Shown here piece by piece: positions 36,331 to 44,618 of a DNA stretch of 64,000 bases. The stretch is from Pontibacter arcticus. GTDB lineage: Bacteria > Bacteroidota > Bacteroidia > Cytophagales > Hymenobacteraceae. The stretch's first letter is position 1. Each line of letters starts with the position of its first letter. Location of the stretch: contig NZ_QMDV01000004.1 of the NCBI RefSeq assembly GCF_003284895.1, forward strand, positions 374,501 through 438,500, given 5' to 3'. Both the position numbers and the translations under genes were made by a program. The notes under the pieces are model-generated. The model was not told the DNA's origin, did not search any database, and saw only the letters and a program-made list of their open reading frames with translations.

Positions 36331-36894
36331 CTATTTTACTCTCTCTGCGTAAGAATAAGTACGTGTATCTACTTTTATTTTTTCGTCCTGACCAATAAAA
36401 AGCGGCACCTGAATGGTTGCTCCGGTTTCTACAATGGCTGGTTTTGATGCGTTGGTTGCTGTATCTCCTTTAAGGCCTGGCTCCGTATACGTAATGGTAA
36501 GCTCTACAAAAGGAGGAATTTCGCAGGTAAGCGGCGATTCTGTTTCGGCATGGAAAAGGATGGTAACTTCCTGGCCTTCTTTCATCAGGTCGGCAAACGG
36601 AACCATCGTTTCCGGTAACGTTACCTGCTCAAAAGTGCTCATATCCATAAAGTTATAACCCATGTCATCTTTGTAGATAAACTGGTGCGGGCGCTGCTCT
36701 ACGCGGGCCGTTACAATTTTATGTCCGGCAGAAAACGTATTGTCGAGTACTTTTCCTGTTTTAATGTTTCTGAGCTTAGTTCTAACAAAAGCAGGACCTT
36801 TGCCAGGTTTAACGTGCTGGAAATCAATAACAACATATAAATCGTTGTTATACTCCATGCACACTCCGTTTCTGATATCAGCGGTAGTTGCCAT
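36331..36894 (-). CDS. efp: Translation elongation factor P
   Basis: Binds between the ribosomal P and E sites and relieves stalling at polyproline. Three beta-barrel domains: KOW-like N-terminus with KPGKGPAFVRTKLR (tip Lys32), central OB domain, and the C-terminal signature GDTATNASKPAIVETGATIQVPLFI. 187 residues. The tip keeps the Lys used for beta-lysylation in other bacteria; no epmA is in the window. First gene of efp-accB-accC, an arrangement frequent in Bacteroidota. Confidence 0.97.
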   Translation of the reverse strand: MATTADIRNGVCMEYNNDLYVVIDFQHVKPGKGPAFVRTKLRNIKTGKVLDNTFSAGHKIVTARVEQRPHQFIYKDDMGYNFMDMSTFEQVTLPETMVPFADLMKEGQEVTILFHAETESPLTCEIPPFVELTITYTEPGLKGDTATNASKPAIVETGATIQVPLFIGQDEKIKVDTRTYSYAERVK

Positions 36895-37108
36895 ACTATA
36901 CAGTTTCTTGATAATTCTAAATAAGGAAGTAAAAGTATATCCCTTTTTTCAGTCTTGCAACGCAAATTTATTTAATCTGCTAAAAAAGACTTCTATTGCT
37001 GTTCAGATTTATCGCTTCTGTTTTACAATTTTTTACTGAAAAAGTGGCTGGTTTATACCTTACACCCAGCTTATACTTTTGAAGGCTCACGGCAAGGCCG
37101 CTAAATTT

Positions 37109-37711
37109 TTACTTCAAAATACCCTTCATAATAATGGATAACAGCCCTTCGAAAATATCGGCCGGTTTGGTAGGCATAACTTCCTGAATCTCCGGTGGCA
37201 AATGTGTAATAAAATCAGGCTCAAACATGGTTTCAACAGAGCGAATGTAGGCCAGGCAGGCGATGTTATAGTTCAGATCTTCCCGGATATAGCCCTGGCG
37301 TTGCCCTTCGGCTAAAATTTTATTGAAACGGTTATAAGAAAGGCTCACATTTTCTCTTAGCATTTGAGCTAATGCGTTGGGTGCATTTTTTTTAAGATCG
37401 CTTAACATCGCACTGCTAACTGAAATCAACCTGGAGCCAATAACTTTATAGATCTGGTTGGCCTTCTCCGGAAACAACAGGTGCTCATCCTGGAGAATGA
37501 CTTCTACTTCGTCATCAAGTTGCTTTCTGTGATAAGCTATGCCGGCAACCAGAAGTTCTTCTTTGCTGCTAAAATAGCGGTACATCGTTTTTTTGCTTAT
37601 GCCAAGGTCACGTGCCATCTCTGACATCAGTACCGTAGAGTAGCCTTTGGAAAAAAACATTTTTTGTGCTTCTCTGATAATGCGGGTTCTTACATCTTCA
37701 GACTCTGACAT
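37109..37711 (-). CDS. TetR/AcrR family transcriptional regulator, 200 aa
   Basis: DNA-binding repressor. The helix-turn-helix covers about 8-55: TRIIREAQKMFFSKGYSTVLMSE then LGISKKTMYRYFSSKEELL, close to the family consensus. The C-terminal 140 residues form the ligand domain, which is too variable to assign. No operator or target can be seen; the flanking 560 bases carry no gene. Cytosolic. Confidence 0.92.
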   Translation of the reverse strand: MSESEDVRTRIIREAQKMFFSKGYSTVLMSEMARDLGISKKTMYRYFSSKEELLVAGIAYHRKQLDDEVEVILQDEHLLFPEKANQIYKVIGSRLISVSSAMLSDLKKNAPNALAQMLRENVSLSYNRFNKILAEGQRQGYIREDLNYNIACLAYIRSVETMFEPDFITHLPPEIQEVMPTKPADIFEGLLSIIMKGILK

Positions 37712-38274
37712 AAAAAGCTGTATAAAGTAAAATATGATTTTATAAATATTCTATATTTATACGTGAAGGTAAGCCATAAATAACGGATATAAAGCAGATA
37801 ATATTTGACTTCCGGGATGTATAAACTTGTTGGTTAATAGAATTTACTCTTGGTTGTATGTGTAAGTTATTGCTATTTAATAATATATAAATAAAAAAAA
37901 GAGGCTTGATACAAGGGGTGTGTTTGGAAAAGTATAAAATCTGATCTGGTTAGCATTTGGCCAAGCTAAACCTGCTCCGGATTATAAGGAAAGGCATCCA
38001 TGTAGCAAAATTGATGTTTGATAATTAATATGCTTATTTACAGGAGCTTAAAGTATGGGATGCAGAATTTTAAAAGTTGTGAAATAATTTGATGGAATTA
38101 CTTGTATCTTAAAGATAAGGCCTTTTAATTTGTATTAAATCGTTTTGATTTTTTGGGTTCACTTTTCTGATAGGGAAGAACTATTGGGTGAAGCCTTCTG
38201 TTAAACTGAAAATCAGTATTGTTTTTCTTTGGCCAGTTTAAGGCTTCGGATCAGCAAATTTATAGCAATAACCC
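37712..38274. other. AT-rich gene-free stretch of about 560 bases
   Basis: I see no credible gene here; the frames are short and closed. It contains scattered A/T runs, one AAGTATAAA and one AAGTATGGG copy. It should hold the promoter of the TetR gene, whose operator I could not identify. Confidence 0.5.
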
Positions 38275-38520
38275 ATGCTTGATATAATAAATTTTGTTGC
38301 CATTTCAGGGATTTTCAATGTTTTGTTTTTTTGGTATGCCTCAACCAAAATGCGATCCAAGCCTGACCCGATGAAAACCCTTATTGTATCTTTTATCTTC
38401 TCGATTCCGCTTAGTTTCCTACTGATAGGCGTGTACACAACCATGCTGATCTGTGCTGCCAAAGACGGCCTCTCAGAAGATGCCATGTGGGAATACATGG
38501 AACAGGAAGAACTTCAGTAA
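38275..38520 (+). CDS. Small membrane protein, 81 aa
   Basis: I do not recognise it. Two hydrophobic helices, at about 5-22 (INFVAISGIFNVLFFWYA) and 37-59 (IVSFIFSIPLSFLLIGVYTTMLI), and an acidic C-terminus (EDAMWEYMEQEEL). It ends just before a strong terminator. An antisense frame on the minus strand (38238-38498) has no such features, so I call the plus strand. Function unknown. Confidence 0.6.
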   Translation: MLDIINFVAISGIFNVLFFWYASTKMRSKPDPMKTLIVSFIFSIPLSFLLIGVYTTMLICAAKDGLSEDAMWEYMEQEELQ

Positions 38521-38535
38521 TACTGCAATAAGACA

Positions 38536-38581
38536 TAAAACAGAAGGCCCATACTTAACTTAAGTATGGGCCTTCTGTTTT
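38536..38581. terminator. Bidirectional terminator with the AAGTATG motif in its stem
   Basis: Stem AAAACAGAAGGCCCATACTT/AAGTATGGGCCTTCTGTTTT around AACTT. It separates the small membrane gene from the convergent Fe-S protein gene. Confidence 0.85.
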
Positions 38582-39911
38582 AGAGTATCCGGATATCTTC
38601 GCTGCGGATAAGAGCCGAACCAGCATAACGCCCTTCCTGCGGTCCGTTTTCAAGTTTTAAGACACCCCGCGGACAAACCTGCGCGCAAATACCGCACCCC
38701 ACACAAGATGCCCTGATAATAGGTTTGCCTTGCTGGGCATACCAGCGCACATCAATTCCCATTTCGCAGTACGTAGAGCAGTTGCCACACGAAATGCACT
38801 GGGCGCCATTTGTTGTAATCCTGAACCTGGAGAAATATTTCTGAAGCAAACCTAAGTACGCAGCCATCGGGCAACCAAACCGGCACCAGACGCGGTTGCC
38901 AAGTATGGGATAAAACCCAACGCCGATCACGCCGGAAAACATCGCCCCGATAAAGAAACCATACGTTCTGGAAAAGCCACCAGACAAATCGCCGAACAGT
39001 TTGCCTTCGCTCCAGGAGTTGAGCCATAGTAGGATGGTTGTGATGATGATGAACCCGAAAATAGGGTAGATGATGGCTACTTCCCAGCGCCAGGCGTTTC
39101 GGCTTTTATCAGATAAGTGGCGGTAGGGGTCGCCGGCAGTTTCGGCAAGGCCGCCGCACCCGCACACCCACGAACAGTACCAGCGCTTGCCATAGAAATA
39201 CGTAAGCACCGGCGTAGCCAGAAACGACAACACAGCCCCCCAGAATATCATGAATACCCCAAGTCCGCCGCCACTTTCTACTAAATAGCCAACCGTACTC
39301 GGGAAAAGGTAATCATACTTTAATGGCCAGAAATAACTAAAATAAAATTCCGGCTCGTTCAGAAACAAAAGCAACCCGGGCAACAAAAACGCAAATCCCA
39401 GCTGGAAAAACATAACCGAAGTCGTCTTGATAAGCTGGTAAGGGTTATTTCTATACTTTAGCAGCGCATGTACGCCCATCAATAGCACAGCCAATGTATA
39501 AAAAGTGCCATACAGAAACCACTGGTCAGCGGGCCTGTTCCGGAGCAGTTGGCTGAGCGGTTCTACAGCCTTCACCAACCCATGCAATGTATCCGGAAAC
39601 CAGTAAAGCAAAATGTAAAAGCCGGTCAGTACAATGCCAATTACCCAGCCCACTGCACCACGGGCAGTTGCGCTTTGTTGCCAGGCACCGTTATTTTGCG
39701 CCGCTACTGGTAACTCCAGCCGTGCAGGAAGTATGTAAAGTATACTTCCGATGCTAACAGCAAGTATGCCGCCGCCACCGCTTATAACAGGAGACAGCGC
39801 CTGGTAACCTACACCAGCCACCAGCAAACCCAGTAAACCCAGCCCGATCAGGGTCAGGCCAATCGCTTTTAAGGGAGAGCTGTCTAGTACAAAAGGCGAG
39901 CTTGCGTGCAT
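38580..39911 (-). CDS. Polytopic membrane 4Fe-4S protein (NapH/NosR-like), 443 aa
   Basis: Predicted inner-membrane electron-transfer protein. About eight membrane helices (first at 15-35, others spread to about 340), with the NapH/CcoG-type motifs WCSWVCGCGG and WCRFGCPMAAYLG in cytosolic loops. The end has two ferredoxin clusters: CISCGNCSTYCEMG and CVGCGICAQVCPRG, which would bind two [4Fe-4S]. The next gene upstream (39971) is an FAD oxidoreductase, so the pair probably passes electrons between NAD(P)H, flavin, Fe-S and a membrane acceptor. Substrate unknown; not NosR proper, as no FMN domain is seen. Confidence 0.85.
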   Translation of the reverse strand: MHASSPFVLDSSPLKAIGLTLIGLGLLGLLVAGVGYQALSPVISGGGGILAVSIGSILYILPARLELPVAAQNNGAWQQSATARGAVGWVIGIVLTGFYILLYWFPDTLHGLVKAVEPLSQLLRNRPADQWFLYGTFYTLAVLLMGVHALLKYRNNPYQLIKTTSVMFFQLGFAFLLPGLLLFLNEPEFYFSYFWPLKYDYLFPSTVGYLVESGGGLGVFMIFWGAVLSFLATPVLTYFYGKRWYCSWVCGCGGLAETAGDPYRHLSDKSRNAWRWEVAIIYPIFGFIIITTILLWLNSWSEGKLFGDLSGGFSRTYGFFIGAMFSGVIGVGFYPILGNRVWCRFGCPMAAYLGLLQKYFSRFRITTNGAQCISCGNCSTYCEMGIDVRWYAQQGKPIIRASCVGCGICAQVCPRGVLKLENGPQEGRYAGSALIRSEDIRIL

Positions 39912-39970
39912 AATTTAGAAGTATAAATACTGAATTAGGAGTAAGTTGATGTTGTATTTTAAAGTATAAA

Positions 39971-41335
39971 TCAGGTAGTGAAAGCCCACTTTAGTCTTTT
40001 ACGCAACTGCCACCAGTTATACTTTTCAGTCTTTTCTTTTTGGTCAGGGAATTGGCTGAAGTACAAACTGAGCAGTTCCGGTTCATACTTTTTGAAAAAC
40101 TCAGGATCGAAGTTAGCGGCTTTTAACTCGGGCATAACCTGGTGCAAGGTATAGTTTTGCGTGAACCAATGCTGGCAAAGATCGTGGCGGTACCGGATGC
40201 CCAGTAAGTTTATACCTTTCAGCAGCGCTGTTTCCTTTTCATAGAATAACCGGATGGCTTTTGGTTGCGTCGGGTGTTGCCAGTAAAGCGAGTCATACGC
40301 ATCGGGCCAGTTATTCGGCACAAAGCCATAGGTCTGGTACTCGATATCCAGGAATTTTGCGGAGTTGAACCAGGGGCCGCGTTCATACTTTTTTCGTGTT
40401 CCGGCAAGTGTAAAGGCCAGTGTCTCGGCGTGCGCGCGGCCTGTGTACCAGAGTTGCTCCAACGCCGGAATGCCAGGCTTCGGGTTCGAAAATTGGGCGC
40501 AGTCGCCGATGGCGTATACTCCCGGCAGGGAAGTTTCGAAGTAATCGTTTACCAGAATGCCTCTGTCCAACTCCAGTTCTGAGCTTCGTAAAAAATCCAC
40601 AGCAGGTTTTACGCCGGTTGCTATCCCTACAAACTCACAAGGTATTTCCTGGCCAGCAACAGTTTTTATACGTTGAACCTGCCTGTTTTTATCCGCAATA
40701 ATTTCTGCCAGTTCTTCTTCAAACCTGATTTCAATGCCATGTTCCTGAATATGCCTGGTTATGAGGTCGGCTTCCTGCTCCGGTAAATTGCTTCGCCAGA
40801 AAAGCCTGTCCCGGACCAGCATGGTAACAGCTATTTTTTTGCTGCGCAGCATCTCGGCCATTTCAATCCCGATCAGACCGCCACCCACAATGACAGCGTG
40901 TTTTATGTGTTGGGTTTGTTGCTGCATCAGTTCCAGGTCCTGTAAGGTCACAAAGCCCTGCACCCCTTTTATATTAGCCTTCAGCCAGTGCGTACCAGCC
41001 AGACCGGAGCCCGTTGCCAATACCAGTTTATCATACCTTACAGGCGTTCTTTGCTGCAGTACAAGTTGCTTTTTACTGAAATCGATCTGCTCTACTTTAT
41101 CGTGTAATAGGTTTATACTTTGTGCCTGCCAGAACCAGTCGGCGTACGGCACAATATCCTGGTAACGCATGTGGCCCATGTAAACATACATCAGCGCGGG
41201 CCTCGAAAAATGTGTGGCAGATTCGGCTGAGATCAATGTTATGCTGCAGTTACTTTGCTTCCTGAGGTTGATAGCAAGGGTAGCGCCGGCTATGCCATTG
41301 CCAATTATAACGATGTGTTGATCAGGAAGAAACAT
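39971..41335 (-). CDS. FAD-dependent NAD(P)H oxidoreductase, 454 aa
   Basis: Two-dinucleotide-binding flavoprotein: FAD motif GNGIAGATLAINL at about 13-25, NAD(P) motif IVGGGLIGIEMAEML at about 149-163, and a C-terminal FAD contact VYAIGDCAQF. This is the rubredoxin-reductase/nitrite-reductase-like class. The C-terminal 120 residues (YGFVPNNWPDAYDSLYW onward) are longer than in simple reductases and unfamiliar to me. It sits 59 bases upstream of the membrane Fe-S gene, same strand, so they are likely an electron-transfer pair. Confidence 0.85.
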   Translation of the reverse strand: MFLPDQHIVIIGNGIAGATLAINLRKQSNCSITLISAESATHFSRPALMYVYMGHMRYQDIVPYADWFWQAQSINLLHDKVEQIDFSKKQLVLQQRTPVRYDKLVLATGSGLAGTHWLKANIKGVQGFVTLQDLELMQQQTQHIKHAVIVGGGLIGIEMAEMLRSKKIAVTMLVRDRLFWRSNLPEQEADLITRHIQEHGIEIRFEEELAEIIADKNRQVQRIKTVAGQEIPCEFVGIATGVKPAVDFLRSSELELDRGILVNDYFETSLPGVYAIGDCAQFSNPKPGIPALEQLWYTGRAHAETLAFTLAGTRKKYERGPWFNSAKFLDIEYQTYGFVPNNWPDAYDSLYWQHPTQPKAIRLFYEKETALLKGINLLGIRYRHDLCQHWFTQNYTLHQVMPELKAANFDPEFFKKYEPELLSLYFSQFPDQKEKTEKYNWWQLRKRLKWAFTT

Positions 41336-41518
41336 GCAGCTGGGTTATAACAATGTATCCGTAATTTATACTTTAACGCTACGTATACTTTCCGTATCAA
41401 AACGGGAGGTATACTTTGCTGAAGCAGGAAGGTATGAAAATTTACGGCAAACTTGCATATGTTGGCTTAAACCGGAATCCAACGGAATAGTTTACTGCTG
41501 CCTTGCTAACTTAATCGC

Positions 41519-41558
41519 ATAAAAAAAGCGGGTAAGCTTTTCAACTTCCCGCTTTTAT
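41519..41558 (-). terminator. Intrinsic terminator of the 41575 gene
   Basis: Stem AAAAGCGGG/CCCGCTTTT around TAAGCTTTTCAACTT; the T tract merges into TATACTTTT. Confidence 0.7.
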
Positions 41559-41574
41559 ACTTTTAATGTATAGC

Positions 41575-41799
41575 TTAGTGGCTTCCTGCACTGCTGCCCA
41601 TATCTTGGCCGCCATCTGTTACATCTGCTGCGCCTCTGCTACCACTTTTCTGTGATGGTGCACCACCTACGCGGCCGCTTTCCAGGTCATCGTTATCGAC
41701 ATCCTGCTTTGCTACCGGGTTAATATTTGGTGCTTTCTTATCGTCGTTATTTTTCTTGTTCGAATCGTTTTGTTGGTTATTATTCTGATTATTGCTCAT
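41575..41799 (-). CDS. Small disordered hydrophilic protein, 74 aa
   Basis: Begins MSNNQNNNQQNDSNKKNNDD and then is rich in Lys, Asp, Gly and Ser, with no hydrophobic core. It is a hydrophilin-like, intrinsically disordered protein; similar ones are often stress-induced. It heads a cluster of four such genes (41575-43925). No known function. The terminator after it and a clean ATG at 41799 support a real gene. Confidence 0.7.
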   Translation of the reverse strand: MSNNQNNNQQNDSNKKNNDDKKAPNINPVAKQDVDNDDLESGRVGGAPSQKSGSRGAADVTDGGQDMGSSAGSH

Positions 41800-41850
41800 C
41801 GTTCTAAAGTTTAAGTGTACTGTTTATACGTGAAGTAGGGGCTGTTGAGT

Positions 41851-42492
41851 TTATAATCTTCCTAAAGGCCTGAAATCATCGGGGTTGTTTTCTCGGTCCT
41901 CATCAGTATAAAAATTTGGACGGCGGCTGGCATAATGGCCATGCTTACTTCCGATCTCACCACTCATCGGGTCGTAGCGGTTGTTCCAGTCCGGATTATA
42001 ATTGGAGGTGCCATCATACCCATAGCTAAGCGAGCCAGCCATATTTCCGTAATTTTCGCCGCGATTATAATTGTTATAGCTGTCAGGGCCATAATTTGCA
42101 TTTGTGTTCAGGTCGTTGCTGAACTGCCTGCTCTGGCGGCCATCGTTGTAAGATCGTTGCTGCTGGTTGTTGTACTGGTTTTGATTCTGGTAATTCCTGT
42201 TACGGTTATCGTTATAATCCTCTCTGTCAAAACCGCCCCGGCTGTTATGATACCTGGAGCTCCAGTCGCGTTCGTAATCCTGGTCATGGCGCTGGTTTCC
42301 GCGGTGCTGATCGTTAAATTGATCAGGTCTTTGGTTGTTGCGGTTGTAAGTAGATTGGTTATGGTGCTGGCTGTCGTTATCTAAGCGATAGGAGCCCCGG
42401 AACACGCTCTGGTCCAGTGGCCTTTCATCGCCATCTGCACGGTTTCTATAGTCTGTATAGCCTGTTCTGTTATACCAGTTATTTCCTTCCAT
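41851..42492 (-). CDS. Intrinsically disordered Asn/Arg/Tyr/Asp-rich protein, 213 aa
   Basis: Starts at Met 42492 (MEGNNWYNRTGYTDYRN); the frame runs further upstream to 42591 but that part has a different, membrane-like composition. The body is low-complexity, with Tyr and Arg spaced by Asn, Gln, Asp, His and Gly (YNRNNQRPDQFND, DYNDNRNRNYQNQNQYNN), then SYGYDGTSNYNPDWNNRY and a C-terminal GSKHGHYASRRPNFYTDED. No fold, signal or membrane segment. The Tyr/Arg sticker and polar spacer pattern is typical of proteins that condense. Divergent from 42644. Confidence 0.75.
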   Translation of the reverse strand: MEGNNWYNRTGYTDYRNRADGDERPLDQSVFRGSYRLDNDSQHHNQSTYNRNNQRPDQFNDQHRGNQRHDQDYERDWSSRYHNSRGGFDREDYNDNRNRNYQNQNQYNNQQQRSYNDGRQSRQFSNDLNTNANYGPDSYNNYNRGENYGNMAGSLSYGYDGTSNYNPDWNNRYDPMSGEIGSKHGHYASRRPNFYTDEDRENNPDDFRPLGRL

Positions 42493-42643
42493 AGTCGTTA
42501 TCAGGTTTAGTTTATACTTTTTTAACGGTTGATTCCGCGTCAGGTTTAGTTTATAAGTAAAGTAAGGCCTTAACCCAGAACGTGGTAGCACACGTATTTA
42601 AGGGAGATGTAAACTAAACCCACAAACTTAAATTTGTTTAGCT

Positions 42644-43309
42644 ATGAGAAACAGACAAGATGATTACCGCGATCACAATGAGCAGGATGCACGCTGGCTG
42701 CATAACCACCACAGCGGCCAGCGCTCAGACAGAGGAAATTATAACGTAGATACCAACTTTAACCGCGGATATGGCAGCAACGCCGAAAACGACTGGACCG
42801 ACACCAACAGTTTCAACTCCAACGCCGACCAGGACCAGATGGCTAGGCAAGGCCGGTTTGGGGTAGGCGGCGCACGCTACAGCGGCCAGAATTTTGCGCA
42901 GGATTCTTCTTCCTCAGACAACATGTATGGCATGACCTTCTCGCCGCGTAACGCCTATAACTCAGGCCGCCACTACGATCCGCGTGCCGATTACAGTAAC
43001 TCAGATTACTCCGACAGAGGAGATAACAGCAACCAGCGCCGCGATGATTATGGCATGTCAAACGAGCGTTTTGGCCATGATATAAACCAGGGTGGCCGCT
43101 CTGAAAACCAGGCACGCGGTTCTCGCGGAGACTATGAATCTTACCGCCGTTACGAGCAAAATAACCGTATGTATGATGATGATTACAGTGGCGGATTTGC
43201 AGGGAGAAATTATTCCGAAGGCCAGACGCATTACGGCGAAGGCAGCCACAACAGCAACTTAGACCGCTGGAACCAGGAATCCGAAAACCGTAACCGAAAC
43301 AACAGGTAA
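42644..43309 (+). CDS. Intrinsically disordered Asn/Asp/Arg/Tyr-rich protein, 221 aa
   Basis: Starts MRNRQDDYRDHNEQDARW and continues as a low-complexity chain of Asn, Asp, Arg, Gly, Ser and evenly spaced Tyr (NRGYGSNAENDW, FGVGGARYSGQNF, RHYDPRADYSNSDYSDRG). No hydrophobic core, signal or catalytic motif. It is followed 49 bases later by a protein of the same kind (43359), probably in one operon. Divergent from the relative at 41851. I do not know a named family; stress or desiccation protection is inference. Confidence 0.75.
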   Translation: MRNRQDDYRDHNEQDARWLHNHHSGQRSDRGNYNVDTNFNRGYGSNAENDWTDTNSFNSNADQDQMARQGRFGVGGARYSGQNFAQDSSSSDNMYGMTFSPRNAYNSGRHYDPRADYSNSDYSDRGDNSNQRRDDYGMSNERFGHDINQGGRSENQARGSRGDYESYRRYEQNNRMYDDDYSGGFAGRNYSEGQTHYGEGSHNSNLDRWNQESENRNRNNR

Positions 43310-43358
43310 TAAATCAGTCAATTGATCTTTAACAAACGGCACAAAATGAAATAGGCCG

Positions 43359-43925
43359 TTGAAATCTAATACTATGAGAAACGAAAGAATGAATCATTAT
43401 AGCCACTTCAGGCAACAGGATAATCATAACCAACCCGACCACCAGTACCGGTATGCTTATGAGAATGGCCGCTACGAACCAAGCCCGGATTCGGGAGCGC
43501 AGCGCGAAGAGTTCCGTAAAATGAACGATGCGCGTAACTACACGAACGATCATGGAAATGGCCGCGAGGATCATTACAATGCCATGTATGAAACCTCAAA
43601 CTATTATGCCACACCCCGGAGTGCTGAGTATGGTTTGCAAAACGGCACCGAAAGCAGCTTGGATAGTATAGATCATTTCTCCCGCCCGGACTGGATCTAC
43701 AACGAGCGCCGTACGCCTTACCGCTATAACATGGGGTATAACCCTAATTTCGATAATCCCGCAGAAGGCGATCAGTACCGCAACTTCGATAGCAGAGGTA
43801 ACCACGGGTTTAGGCACGATGCGGCTTATGGTAACCAGGATGAGTTCAGGGATTTTGGGAACGACCATTACGGCAGCCGGGATTCCGCAAACCAAAACTA
43901 CGACCGATACGATGACAGGTGGTAG
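43359..43925 (+). CDS. Intrinsically disordered Asn/Arg/Tyr/His-rich protein, 188 aa
   Basis: Starts MRNERMNHYSHFRQQDNHNQ, matching the first residues of the upstream gene (MRN-R), and has the same composition: YRYAYENGRYEPS, PYRYNMGYNPNFDN, and a last stretch DYDRYDDRW-like rich in Tyr, Arg and Asp. No structured domain is evident. Paralogous in style to 42644 and 41851; the three together look like a disordered-protein module. Ends before a bidirectional terminator. Confidence 0.75.
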   Translation: MKSNTMRNERMNHYSHFRQQDNHNQPDHQYRYAYENGRYEPSPDSGAQREEFRKMNDARNYTNDHGNGREDHYNAMYETSNYYATPRSAEYGLQNGTESSLDSIDHFSRPDWIYNERRTPYRYNMGYNPNFDNPAEGDQYRNFDSRGNHGFRHDAAYGNQDEFRDFGNDHYGSRDSANQNYDRYDDRW

Positions 43926-43940
43926 CAAATAATTAAATCA

Positions 43941-43979
43941 TTAAAAAACCGCTGTAAATGCTACAGCGGTTTTTTAATG
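43941..43979. terminator. Bidirectional terminator after the disordered-protein operon
   Basis: Stem TTAAAAAACCGCTGTA/TACAGCGGTTTTTTAA with loop AATGC. Confidence 0.85.
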
Positions 43980-44001
43980 ATTTATACGTGGTCAAAACAA
44001 A

Positions 44002-44478
44002 CTATTTTATTTTATTGAGCTGAATTGTTAACCTGGTAATAGCAAGCTTTTTTTCTTTATCACTAAGCCCGGTACCTAAATTCTGTGTATCTCCGCCATC
44101 ATCAGAACGCAACCATAACCCGGAATTATCAATATCCAAGACCATAAAAGAAGTAGGCAATGTACCTAAATTCATAAATAAAGACGTATTGCTTCCGCTC
44201 CCCTCAGTAACCCTGTACGTGGCTGAAGTTGGGTTAGCAAATGGGTCCAATGCCGTAACGGTGCCGTTTTCAAAAGTGAACCGATCATACTGTACATCTT
44301 TTTTCTCTGCCAGCTTGGTGCCGTTTGCACTGAACAGCTCATACTTCATTTCCAGGGTAACCCAGGTACCTTGTATGAGTTCGTTTGCAGCAGGCCCGGT
44401 TGGTTCAGTTGGTTCGTCCTTATCACAGGCAACTAAAAAGAGGCAAAATAAAAGCGGGAGCAAAAGTATCTTTTTCAT
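44002..44478 (-). CDS. Lipocalin-like lipoprotein, 158 aa
   Basis: MKKILLLPLLFCLFLVAC is a lipoprotein signal with the lipobox Cys at 18. The mature part begins with an acidic/Pro/Thr linker (DKDEPTEPTGPA) and then IQGTWVTLEMKYEL, FTFENGTVTAL and ATYRVTE, the beta-barrel pattern of the lipocalin-like family. Probably outer-membrane or periplasmic. Ligand unknown. Confidence 0.78.
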   Translation of the reverse strand: MKKILLLPLLFCLFLVACDKDEPTEPTGPAANELIQGTWVTLEMKYELFSANGTKLAEKKDVQYDRFTFENGTVTALDPFANPTSATYRVTEGSGSNTSLFMNLGTLPTSFMVLDIDNSGLWLRSDDGGDTQNLGTGLSDKEKKLAITRLTIQLNKIK

Positions 44479-44618
44479 TTTTTAAATTTGAGTTCGAACG
44501 TGATATGCGGGTTACTTGTAAAGTAGTTAAAGGATTAACACAAGTATAAAGTCATAAGTTTAATGAGTACTATATACTTAGTATTAGTTCTTATACTTTA
44601 AACGCTGTACCAAATTCT

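Noticed and set aside
38238..38498. Minus-strand frame of 86 codons overlapping the small membrane gene
   Set aside because: The plus-strand frame has two good membrane helices and a terminator directly after it; the minus frame has neither.
41935..42384. Plus-strand frame of 149 codons rich in Val and Ile
   Set aside because: It is the antisense of the Asn/Tyr/Arg-rich disordered protein; antisense of such codons gives Val/Ile-rich text.
42492..42591. N-terminal extension of the disordered protein
   Set aside because: Composition is hydrophobic and basic, unlike the rest; Met at 42492 is the natural start.
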